Shown: positions 1 to 6,506 of the stretch, one piece after another
Layout of the letters: each line of letters opens with the position of its first letter
Position numbering within the stretch: the first letter of the stretch is position 1
Assembly (NCBI GenBank): GCA_900769285.1
Contig: CAAGGB010000189.1
Coordinates: 1 to 8,251, forward strand
DNA: 8,251 bases
Direction of reading: 5' to 3'
Source: Victivallales bacterium
Lineage (GTDB): Bacteria > Verrucomicrobiota > Lentisphaeria > Oligosphaerales > Oligosphaeraceae
Translations under genes and position numbers: made by a program
The notes under the pieces: generated by a model
Told to the model about the DNA's origin: nothing
Databases searched by the model: none
Seen by the model: only the letters and a program-made list of their open reading frames with translations

Positions 1-1713
1 GTCGATGGCGCCGGAGACCGAGCAGACGCGCGGCCACACGGCCTCGCCGCGGTGCTCGAACGCATCCCACTGGAATTCGCCGGCGTTCCACGGACGCTCC
101 ATGATGAGTCGCCAGTACTTCTCGCGGCCGGCGAACTCGACGTCCTGCTCGCCGCACATCCGGTCGCGGGCGTCGAGGTATCCCTGTGCGGGGCTGTCGC
201 CGTAGTACCAGCCGCGCGTCGAGCCGACGGCGCAGTTCTCGCTGAAGAACATGGGCTTGTCGGGATGCTTCGCATGGATGTCGTCGATGTGCTTGAGGCT
301 GTAGTTGATGCCGATGACCTCCAGATGATCCTGGATGACGGTCTTGCCGGCCTCGTTGACGGCGGTGGTGACGAGGCGTGTCGGGTCCAGCGTGTGCGCG
401 ATGTGCTCCAGCGCACGGTGGATGCGGACGCCCTGTGGACGGCGGAAGTAGTCCGCCTCCTCATTGCCGGTCGACCAGATGAAGACGGACGGGCAGTTGC
501 GGTCGCGCCGCACCATCATCTCCATCTGCGCCAGGCCGTCCTCGCAGGACTCGAAGCGCCGTGTCTCGTCCATGACGAGCAGCCCCAGCTCGTCGCAGGC
601 CTCCATGACGGCCTCCTGGTGCGGATAGTGGCTGGTGCGGATGGCGTTGGCGCCCATCTCCTTGACCAGTTGCATCTTGTAACGGCAGAGGTTGTCCGGG
701 ACGGCCTTGCCGGTCAGGCCGCAGTCGAGGTGCCCGCAGACGCCCTTGATTTTGATGTTGCGACCATTCAGGAAGAGGCCCTGCGAGCCGCTCCACTCGA
801 TGGTGCGGAAGCCGAATTTCTGGCGGTACTCGTCGCCGGGCGCGTCGGCGCTGTGGCGCGTGACCGTGACGACGGCGGTGTAGCGCCGCGGCGTGTCGAG
901 GTCCCAGCGCTGCGGATGCTCCAGCGTCGTGGCGGCGCGGAGCGTCGCCTTGCCGCGCGCGGGGACGCTGCCGTCCATCGTCAGGGTGGTGCCCACGGGC
1001 TGTCCGGCGGGGTCCAGCAGCTCGCACTGGACGGCGACCGCCTCGTCGGCGTAGCCGATGTTGCGCAGCGTGACCTCGACGGGCACATCCCAGCGGTCGT
1101 CGCCCAGGTGGCTCGGCGCCACGAAGACGCCCCACAGGTCGACGGCCACCGTGTCCGTCTTGCACAGCCAGACGTTGCGGTAGATGCCGCCGCCGGCGTA
1201 CCACCACGTCTCGTAGGAGTTCGGGTCGATGTGGACGGCGAGGACGTTCTCGGCGTCGAAGCGGGCGAGGTCGGTGATGTCGACCTCGAACGAGCAGTAG
1301 CCGCCGCTGTTGTGCTTGAGGAAGCAGCCGTTGAGGTAGATGTCGGAGATGCCGGTGATGCCCTCGAAGTAGATGGCGAGCCGGCGTCCCTCGTCCTCGG
1401 GGCTGAGGGTGAAGTGCTTGCGGTACCAGGCGGGGACGTAGTGGAAGAAGCCGAGGGCGCCCGTCTCGTTCTCGTCGGGCGCCTGGCTGATGATGTAGTC
1501 GTGCGGCAGGTCGACGGCCTGCCAGCGCTCCTCCGGCAGCTCGCCGCTGCTCCAGTACTCGGGCGTGTCGATGTGGTGGTAGGTGCCCGGCCCCCACTTG
1601 AGACGCTCCGTCTTCGCCGACAGGTACATGCCCGCCTTCGTCTTCGCCACCGGGTCCGGTCCGGGGTTGACCAGCAGACGCCAGTCGCGGTTCAGCAGTA
1701 TCTTCTCTCGCAT
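1..1713 (-). CDS. Glycoside hydrolase family 2 protein (beta-galactosidase-like), 3' end cut by window edge
   Basis: Retaining beta-glycosidase of family GH2, probably a beta-galactosidase or close relative; the exact sugar cannot be read from sequence. The frame is open for 571 codons from ATG at 1713 and runs off the left edge. An N-terminal sugar-binding domain (about 10-185) contains DLPHDY (68-73) and ends in GGGIYRNVWL (174-183); an Ig-like middle domain follows, then a TIM barrel from about 300 with KGVCGHLDCG (323-332) and RTSHYP (359-364). The acid/base is Glu418 in WSTGNE and the likely nucleophile is Glu492 in FFSEN; their 74-residue spacing suits GH2. STRG and ERPW motifs follow. 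There is no signal peptide, so a cytoplasmic enzyme is inferred. The start is chosen because MREKILLNRDWR is a typical GH2 opening; a short AGAGG lies just upstream. Family members usually run on 100-300 residues further. It lies 140 bp downstream of glycerate kinase on the same strand. Confidence 0.93.
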   Translation of the reverse strand, partial: MREKILLNRDWRLLVNPGPDPVAKTKAGMYLSAKTERLKWGPGTYHHIDTPEYWSSGELPEERWQAVDLPHDYIISQAPDENETGALGFFHYVPAWYRKHFTLSPEDEGRRLAIYFEGITGISDIYLNGCFLKHNSGGYCSFEVDITDLARFDAENVLAVHIDPNSYETWWYAGGGIYRNVWLCKTDTVAVDLWGVFVAPSHLGDDRWDVPVEVTLRNIGYADEAVAVQCELLDPAGQPVGTTLTMDGSVPARGKATLRAATTLEHPQRWDLDTPRRYTAVVTVTRHSADAPGDEYRQKFGFRTIEWSGSQGLFLNGRNIKIKGVCGHLDCGLTGKAVPDNLCRYKMQLVKEMGANAIRTSHYPHQEAVMEACDELGLLVMDETRRFESCEDGLAQMEMMVRRDRNCPSVFIWSTGNEEADYFRRPQGVRIHRALEHIAHTLDPTRLVTTAVNEAGKTVIQDHLEVIGINYSLKHIDDIHAKHPDKPMFFSENCAVGSTRGWYYGDSPAQGYLDARDRMCGEQDVEFAGREKYWRLIMERPWNAGEFQWDAFEHRGEAVWPRVCSVSGAID

Positions 1714-1775
1714 AAGCCTCTTGTGTCCCTTCGTTGTTGCTTGTCCAGAATCAGTCACGGCTCGTCACGCCTTGC

Positions 1776-1793
1776 CCACTGGATTCCCAGTGG
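1776..1793. promoter_or_regulatory. Perfect inverted repeat upstream of the GH2 gene (candidate operator or attenuator)
   Basis: CCACTGG-ATTC-CCAGTGG: 7-bp arms pair perfectly around a 4-base loop, 63-80 bases upstream of the GH2 start codon in the 140-bp gap after glycerate kinase. There is no T-run on either side, so it is a poor intrinsic terminator. A weak promoter-like pair, TTGATT (1841-1836) and TACGTT (1819-1814) on the minus strand with 16-bp spacing, would put the palindrome just downstream of transcription start, where a sugar-responsive repressor could bind. That role is inference. The rest of the gap shows nothing else. Confidence 0.4.
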
Positions 1794-1853
1794 CTGCGGG
1801 ACGGTGCCCGAATAACGTAGTCAGGCGCACCCGGAAATCAAGCGCGTCCTGCC

Positions 1854-3029
1854 TCAGCACGACAGCAGCGCCGCCAGTGACAGCGCCGCCGACCGCAAAT
1901 CCTCGCCCGCGTGCGCCAGCGTCTCCGCCACGCCGTCGCGCCCCACGCCCGCCGCAAACGCCCCCGCGAACCCCGCCGACAGCAGCGTCCCGCGCGGACA
2001 GCCTAGCCCGCCAGCCAGCACCACGCACGGCACGCCGTGCGCCGCCGCCAGCAGCGACACCTCGCGGCACAGCTTCCCCGCCTCCGTCTGGCCGTCCGCG
2101 CGGCCCTCGCCCGTGATGACCAGCCGCACCGGCCCGCGGCACGACTCGTCGCACAGCGACGCCGCGAAGCCCGACTCCCGCATCACCAGCCGCGCGCCCG
2201 ACTCGAACGACGCATCGCAGAACACCCGGCAGCCGTACCCCAGACCGCCCGCCGCGCCGTCACCGGGACGCCCCAGCGGATACGCCTCCTCCTCGTCCGG
2301 CGTCAGCGCCCGCCGCAGCCGCGCCAGGCCCTCCTCCAGCAGCGGCACCTCCGCCGACGTCGCGCCCTTCTGCGGCGCGAACACCGCCGACGCACCCGAC
2401 GGCCCCAGCAGCGGGCTGCGCACATCCGCCGCCACCGTCACCGAGATACCCGACAGCCGCTGACGCACCGCCTCACAGTCCACCGCCGACACCTCGCGCA
2501 GCCGTCCGCCCGTCAGACCCCGCAGCTCCCGTCCCGACGCATCGCGGAACCGCGCACCCAGCGCCTCCGCCATGCCCGCGCCGCCGTCGTTCGTCGCGCT
2601 CCCGCCAATTCCCACGACCAGCGACGTCGCGCCAGCCGACAGCGCCGCCAGCATCAGCTCGCCGAAACCGTAGGTCGAGGTCAGCAGCGGATGCCGACGG
2701 TCCGGCGGCACCAGCGACAGCCCCGACGCCGACGCCATCTCCAGAAACGCCGTCCGCCCCGCCAGCCCGTAGTGCGCCTCGACCGGCTCGCCCAGCGGCC
2801 CGCGCACGACGGCCGAACGCCAGACGCCGCCACGTGCCCGCGTCAGTATCGCCGCCGTCCCCTCGCCGCCGTCCGCGAGCGGCCAGGCCTCGACCGTCGC
2901 CGCCGCGCCTAGCCGCTCGCGCAGCGCCTCCGCGACGATGCCGGCCGCCTCCGTCGCCGTCAGCGTCCCCTTGAATTTGTCCATGGCGACCAGGATGCGC
3001 CGTCCGTGCCTGCCGTTGTCCTCGTCCAT
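1854..3029 (-). CDS. glxK: Glycerate 2-kinase (GlxK/GarK family)
   Basis: Cytoplasmic kinase that phosphorylates glycerate with ATP to 2-phosphoglycerate, feeding glycerate into lower glycolysis. The 391 residues are near the usual 375-385 and collinear with E. coli GlxK/GarK. Visible family motifs: DKFKGTL (17-23), PLADGGEGT (50-58), EMASASGL (97-104 region), GIGGSATNDGGAGMA (140-154), the ADVRSPLLG and APQKGAT stretch (201-224), GAAGGLG (258-264) and ITGEGRADGQT (305-315). The ATG at 3029 is preferred over the internal ATG at residue 16, because the conserved first beta strand (RILVAMDKFK) needs upstream residues; GAGGG lies 10 nt before it. Codons are strongly G-ending (CTG, GCG, ACG), unlike ackA and pta. 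It follows umuC by 71 bp with no visible terminator, and an AC-rich tandem repeat sits just upstream of the ribosome site. Paralogue choice between glxK and garK cannot be made; the symbol is for the family. Confidence 0.95.
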   Translation of the reverse strand: MDEDNGRHGRRILVAMDKFKGTLTATEAAGIVAEALRERLGAAATVEAWPLADGGEGTAAILTRARGGVWRSAVVRGPLGEPVEAHYGLAGRTAFLEMASASGLSLVPPDRRHPLLTSTYGFGELMLAALSAGATSLVVGIGGSATNDGGAGMAEALGARFRDASGRELRGLTGGRLREVSAVDCEAVRQRLSGISVTVAADVRSPLLGPSGASAVFAPQKGATSAEVPLLEEGLARLRRALTPDEEEAYPLGRPGDGAAGGLGYGCRVFCDASFESGARLVMRESGFAASLCDESCRGPVRLVITGEGRADGQTEAGKLCREVSLLAAAHGVPCVVLAGGLGCPRGTLLSAGFAGAFAAGVGRDGVAETLAHAGEDLRSAALSLAALLSC

Positions 3030-3046
3030 CTGTCTGCTGCCCTCAC

Positions 3047-3069
3047 TGGTGTGTGTGGTGTGTGTGGTG
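3047..3069. repeat. 9-bp tandem repeat in the umuC-glxK gap
   Basis: Two full copies of TGGTGTGTG (3047-3055, 3056-3064) and five bases of a third (3065-3069), about 2.6 copies without a mismatch. On the minus strand, the sense of glxK, it reads as an unstructured A/C-rich tract that ends two bases before the GAGGG ribosome site (3044-3040). It may act as a translation-enhancing or small-RNA-binding leader, or as a length-variable tract. These roles are inference; only the repeat itself is seen. Confidence 0.8.
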
Positions 3070-3100
3070 CTGTCGGTCTCGTCTGGAGCGCGTCGGCGGC

Positions 3101-4396
3101 TCAGCGCACGGTGAGGAGCTCCTCCCAGTCGGTGGTGTAGCGTCGTGAGAGGTTCCCGCGCCGCATGCTCCAGTTCTTCTCGATGCCCTCGGCGAGGGCG
3201 AAGACGGTGTTCTTGCCGAAGCGCGCGTTGATGGCGTCGAGCGTGTGGTAGAGCGCGTCGGGGACCTGCGGGCGGGCGTCGCGCTCGGTGAAGAGCTCAA
3301 GCTGGCGGTGCGCCGCCTGCTCGAGGCCAAAGAGGATGACGCCGCACTTGCGGTGCCGCGTGAGGGGACGGAACAGCCTGGGGATGGCGGGTGCCATGGC
3401 CTCGAAGATGACGGCGGTGTTGGCCGTCGGCTCGGGGAAGACGACGGTCGTCTCGCCGCAGATGGCGTGGTATTCCTGGCGCCGCTCGGCGCCCGTCTCC
3501 TCGTCGGCGTACTGGGCGAAGAGCACCGCGCCGGCGGCCAGGCGGCCGTGACGCCGCAGGCGCTCCGCCGCGTCCGAGGCGTAGGTGAGGAACGCCTGCC
3601 GCAGCTCGTCCAGCGTCGTCACAGGCGTCCCGAACATCCGCGAGCAGGTGACGCTCTTGAGTGGCGCGGGGGCGGCGTCCAGCGGCAGCGCCGACTTGCC
3701 GCCGAGCTCCAGCACCGTCCGCGCCAGGCAGACGCCGTACGTCCGCGTGACGTCGCCGACGTCCAGCCGCGCCAGTTGAAGCGCCGTCTCGATGCCCTGC
3801 AGGTGCAGCCGCCTCCGGAGGCGCCCGCCAATCCCCCACACGTCCGCCGCCGGGAAGTCCGCGAGCACGGCCGTGGCGTCCGGTGGCATCACGAACACGC
3901 CCGCCGCCGACTTCTTCGCGAGCTTGGAGGCCACCTTCGCCAGCGTCTTCGTCCGCGCGAACCCGACGCCGACCGGTATGCCCACCCAGCGGCGGATGCG
4001 CTCGCGGACGCGCTCGCCAAACCGGAAATAGGCCTCCGCCGGCGCCTCCTCGCCGTCTGTCGGCCCCGCCAGGCGCAGCTCCAGGAACGCCTCGTCAATC
4101 GAGTACGGCTCCAGCCGCGGGCACATCTCGCGCAGAATCGACATCACGCGCCGTGACATGTCGGCGTAGAGCTCGTAGTTCGACGACAGGAAGACCAGCC
4201 CGTGCAGGCGCTCGATGGGCTTCAGCTTGAAGTGGGGCGTCCCCACCGGTATCCCCAGCGCCCGGAACTCCGGCGAGCGCGCCACCACACAGCCGTCGTT
4301 GTTGCTCAGCACGGCCACGGGGCGGCCCTGCAGACGCGGATTGAACACGCGCTCGCACGAGACGTAGAAGTTGTTGCAGTCGACCAGCCCGAACAT
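3101..4396 (-). CDS. umuC: UmuC, catalytic subunit of error-prone DNA polymerase V
   Basis: Y-family translesion polymerase that with cleaved UmuD copies past damaged bases during the SOS response. At 431 residues it is close to E. coli UmuC (422) and collinear throughout. Palm motifs: DCNNFYVSCERVF with Asp6; SNNDGCVVAR (31-40); SSNYELYADMS (71-81); YSIDEAF with Asp101 and Glu102, the same numbers as the E. coli catalytic pair. A helix-hairpin-helix DVWGIGGRL follows, then the little-finger domain, and the C-terminus carries the UmuC-specific tail (WSMRRGNLSRRYTTDW, DUF4113-like), which separates it from DinB/Pol IV. Start ATG at 4396 matches the family N-terminus; AGGGG lies about 9 nt before it. 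It is 21 bp downstream of umuD, so the two form an operon. Codons change from mostly G-ending in the first two thirds to mostly C-ending after about position 3560. Confidence 0.97.
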   Translation of the reverse strand: MFGLVDCNNFYVSCERVFNPRLQGRPVAVLSNNDGCVVARSPEFRALGIPVGTPHFKLKPIERLHGLVFLSSNYELYADMSRRVMSILREMCPRLEPYSIDEAFLELRLAGPTDGEEAPAEAYFRFGERVRERIRRWVGIPVGVGFARTKTLAKVASKLAKKSAAGVFVMPPDATAVLADFPAADVWGIGGRLRRRLHLQGIETALQLARLDVGDVTRTYGVCLARTVLELGGKSALPLDAAPAPLKSVTCSRMFGTPVTTLDELRQAFLTYASDAAERLRRHGRLAAGAVLFAQYADEETGAERRQEYHAICGETTVVFPEPTANTAVIFEAMAPAIPRLFRPLTRHRKCGVILFGLEQAAHRQLELFTERDARPQVPDALYHTLDAINARFGKNTVFALAEGIEKNWSMRRGNLSRRYTTDWEELLTVR

Positions 4397-4417
4397 CCGG
4401 CGCGTCCCCTCTCGCCG

Positions 4418-4936
4418 TCAGCGGTGCGGCGGCGCGGCGAAGCGGTGGATGGTCGCCGTCACGACCCCGAAGAGCTCGACCTCCTGGCGTCCGTCCAGTA
4501 GGATGGGCGCGTAGCGCGGGTTGGCGGGCACCAGGCTGGCGCCGCCCTGCTGGGGATGGCGATGCAGGTACTTGACCGTGAACTCGCCGTCCACGCAGGC
4601 GATGACGATGGCGCCGTGCCGCGCCTCCAGAGAGCGGTCGACCACCAGGATGTCGCCGTCCTGGATGCCCGCGCCCACCATCGAGTCACCGCACGCCCGC
4701 ACGAAGAACGTCGCGGCGGGTCGGTGCACCAGCAGCTCGTTCAGGTCCAGCGGATGCTCCGCGTAGCTCTCCGCCGGCGACGGGAAGCCCGCCGCGACCA
4801 CCCCGCTCAGACAGGGGCCCTCGCCGCCGCCGCGGCCCTCCGGCTCCAGCCGCAGGCCGTCGTCGCGGCCTTCCAGCCACGCCGACCGCACCTCGTCCCC
4901 GTCGCCATACGCTCCGTCCATGCCGTCACCCTTCAT
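4418..4936 (-). CDS. umuD: UmuD, self-cleaving polymerase V subunit (S24 LexA-like peptidase)
   Basis: Accessory subunit of DNA polymerase V. RecA filaments trigger self-cleavage to UmuD', which activates UmuC. The S24 peptidase fold is intact: GFPSP (50-54), DLNELLVHRPAATFFVRACGDSM with nucleophile Ser85, DGDILVVD (93-100), and VDGEFTVKYL with general-base Lys122. The Ser-Lys distance (37) equals E. coli Ser60-Lys97, and the predicted cleavage bond Ala49-Gly50 lies exactly where Cys24-Gly25 lies. There is no helix-turn-helix, so it is not LexA. At 172 residues it is longer than E. coli UmuD (139), mostly from a 49-residue Gly- and acid-rich N-terminal arm. The ATG at 4936 is chosen over one five codons later because AGGAG (4948-4944) sits 7 nt upstream. 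It is the first gene of the umuDC unit, with a candidate promoter and operator just upstream. Confidence 0.96.
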   Translation of the reverse strand: MKGDGMDGAYGDGDEVRSAWLEGRDDGLRLEPEGRGGGEGPCLSGVVAAGFPSPAESYAEHPLDLNELLVHRPAATFFVRACGDSMVGAGIQDGDILVVDRSLEARHGAIVIACVDGEFTVKYLHRHPQQGGASLVPANPRYAPILLDGRQEVELFGVVTATIHRFAAPPHR

Positions 4937-4973
4937 CGCCTTGCTCCTGCTGCTTGATGCCCATTTGCTCGCT

Positions 4974-4987
4974 CTGACCGTCGTCAG
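4974..4987. promoter_or_regulatory. Candidate SOS operator (palindrome) upstream of umuD
   Basis: CTGAC-CGTC-GTCAG: perfect 5-bp arms around a 4-bp spacer, 38-51 bp upstream of the umuD start codon. It begins about 5 bp downstream of the candidate -10 box and so covers the predicted transcription start, a usual position for a LexA site. It is neither the E. coli (CTGT-N8-ACAG) nor the Bacillus-type box. Assignment to LexA is inference from context and symmetry. Confidence 0.45.
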
Positions 4988-4991
4988 CCCT

Positions 4992-5019
4992 AATATGGCA
5001 GATAAAGTAGCTTATGCAA
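4992..5019 (-). promoter_or_regulatory. Candidate umuDC promoter
   Basis: On the minus strand a -35-like TTGCAT (5019-5014) and a -10-like CATATT (4997-4992) are separated by 16 bp. The -10 matches the sigma-70 consensus at four of six bases and the -35 at three of six. It lies in a locally AT-rich patch of an otherwise GC-rich region and predicts a 5' leader of about 50 nt before umuD. Confidence 0.45.
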
Positions 5020-5097
5020 GTGAGTCGGTAACTTTTTTTAGCTAGTGGACGAGTGGCACAACGGGGGCGGTTGCCCGAAAACAGGCGGCCGGTGCGT

Positions 5098-5125
5098 TTG
5101 TCTCAGGCGAAATGTGCTGTATAGT
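5098..5125 (+). promoter_or_regulatory. Candidate ackA-pta promoter
   Basis: TTGTCT (5098-5103) and TATAGT (5120-5125) are separated by 16 bp. The -10 matches sigma-70 consensus at five of six positions. It would give a leader of about 100 nt before the GTG start, and it lies inside any longer upstream extension of the ackA frame, which argues against that extension. A small GCGC-TAT-GCGC stem (5150-5160) falls in the leader; no riboswitch was recognised. Confidence 0.55.
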
Positions 5126-5220
5126 AATAGGTTATGTGCAGGCATCCCCGCGCTATGCGCTGGAGCCTTCCCATGTTCGTGTTCGCATCCCCCCATTCAA
5201 GTCACCCAGAAGCAGTCGCT

Positions 5221-5225
5221 AAGGA
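5221..5225 (+). promoter_or_regulatory. Ribosome binding site that sets the ackA start
   Basis: AAGGA lies 8 nt before GTG at 5234. pta has the same AAGGA core, 9 nt before its ATG. This fixes translation of ackA at the GTG, which gives the standard acetate kinase N-terminus. Confidence 0.75.
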
Positions 5226-5233
5226 ACAAGGTC

Positions 5234-6427
5234 GTGAAAGTACTGGTCATCAACTCTGGCAGCTCCTCGCTGAAATTCACCCTGTTTGACATGACGGACA
5301 AGAGTGTCCTGGCCAAGGGCCTGGTGGAGCGCATCGGGCTGGACGCCCCGAAGCTCATCTACCAGCCGAACGGCAAGAAATTCGAGGAGGCCCTCACGAT
5401 CAAGAACCACCGCGAGGCCCTGCTGGAGGTCTGCAAGAAGCTCGTCGACGCCGAGGTCGGCGTGCTGAAGTCGCTCTCCGAGGTCCAGGCCATCGGACAC
5501 CGCGTGCTCCACGGCGGCAAGAAGTACACCAGCCCCATCGTCGTCGACGAGGCCGTCAAGCAGGGCATCCGCGACTGCATCGTCCTCGGACCGCTCCACA
5601 ACCCCGCCAACCTCGGCGGCATCGAGGCCTGCGAGCAGGTCTTCCCCGGCGTCCCCAACGTCGCCGTCTTCGACACCGCCTTCCATCAGACCATGGGCCC
5701 CGAGGCCTACATGTACGCCATCCCGCGCGAGTACTACGAGAAGTACGACGTCCGCAAGTACGGCTTCCACGGCACCAGCCACAAGTTCGTCTACTTCAAC
5801 ACCTGCGAGTTCCTCGGCCTCGACCCCGCCAAGGCCAAGGTCATCACCTGCCACCTCGGCAACGGCAGCTCCCTCGCCGCCGTCAACGGAGGCAAGGTCC
5901 TCGACACCTCCATGGGACTCACCCCCCTCATGGGACTCGTCATGGGCACACGCTGCGGCGACATGGACCCCGCCGTCGTCCCCTTCCTCATGAAGATGAC
6001 CGGCATGACACCCGACCAGATCGACACCATGATGAACAAGAAGTCCGGACTCCTCGGCGTCTCCGGACTCAGCAGCGACATGCGTGACATCGAGGCCGCC
6101 CGCGACAACGGCAACCAGAACGCCAAGGAGGCCTACGACATGTTCCTCCATCGCCTCATCCACTACATCGGCGGCTACTACCTCCTCCTCGGCGGCGCCG
6201 ACGCCATCGTTTTCACCGGCGGCATCGGCGAGAACGGCATCGACACCCGCCGCGCCGTCGCCCAGAAGCTCGCCGTCCTGGGCGCCACCTTCGACGCCGA
6301 GGCCAACAACTGCCGCGGCAAGCAGGTCGTCTTCAGCACCCCCGAGTCCAAGTTCAAGCTGGTCGTCACCCCGACCAACGAGGAGCTCATGATCGCCATG
6401 GAGACCGTCGCCCTCACCGCGAAGTGA
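5234..6427 (+). CDS. ackA: Acetate kinase
   Basis: Cytoplasmic kinase that interconverts acetyl phosphate + ADP and acetate + ATP, the ATP-yielding last step of acetate fermentation. The 397 residues from GTG at 5234 match the usual ~400. An upstream in-frame extension to 5045 exists but would add 63 residues with no family match and would contain the promoter. Residues equivalent to the known Methanosarcina active site are all present with an offset of 0 or -1: Asn7 (NSGSSS), Arg90 (GHRVLHGG), Asp147 (VFDTAFHQT), His179 (GFHGTSH), Arg240 (MGTRCGDMDP) and Glu383 (TNEEL). The phosphate-binding loops HLGNGSS (207-213) and FTGGIGEN (327-334) are intact. pta follows after 79 bp with no clear terminator, so a two-gene operon is expected. 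Leucine codons switch from mainly CTG to exclusively CTC after residue 78, apart from the last few. Confidence 0.98.
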   Translation: MKVLVINSGSSSLKFTLFDMTDKSVLAKGLVERIGLDAPKLIYQPNGKKFEEALTIKNHREALLEVCKKLVDAEVGVLKSLSEVQAIGHRVLHGGKKYTSPIVVDEAVKQGIRDCIVLGPLHNPANLGGIEACEQVFPGVPNVAVFDTAFHQTMGPEAYMYAIPREYYEKYDVRKYGFHGTSHKFVYFNTCEFLGLDPAKAKVITCHLGNGSSLAAVNGGKVLDTSMGLTPLMGLVMGTRCGDMDPAVVPFLMKMTGMTPDQIDTMMNKKSGLLGVSGLSSDMRDIEAARDNGNQNAKEAYDMFLHRLIHYIGGYYLLLGGADAIVFTGGIGENGIDTRRAVAQKLAVLGATFDAEANNCRGKQVVFSTPESKFKLVVTPTNEELMIAMETVALTAK

Positions 6428-6506
6428 GGCGATTCGCCACTCCCCAGGCACTCCCCCCTCCCATACCACCTCAACCCAAACACCCGAACGAAAAGGAACC
6501 ATCACC

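Noticed and set aside
52..1815. Long 587-codon plus-strand open frame, and a 378-codon minus-strand frame at 461-1597, over the GH2 gene
   Set aside because: Both are shadow frames of GC-rich coding DNA. The minus-strand frame starting at 1713 contains all GH2 domains and both catalytic glutamates; the other two give low-complexity Arg/Ala/Val-rich proteins without family motifs.
5174..5186. TGTTCGTGTTCG as a LexA half-site pair
   Set aside because: It is a direct repeat with 2-bp spacing, fits neither the GTTC-N7-GTTC nor the TGTTC-N4-GAACA layout, and lies about 240 bp upstream of umuD in the ackA leader.
5045..5233. Upstream in-frame extension of ackA from the GTG at 5045
   Set aside because: It would add 63 residues with no match to the family, and the best promoter lies inside it. 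GTG at 5234 has an AAGGA site and begins the canonical KVLVINSGSSSLKF N-terminus.
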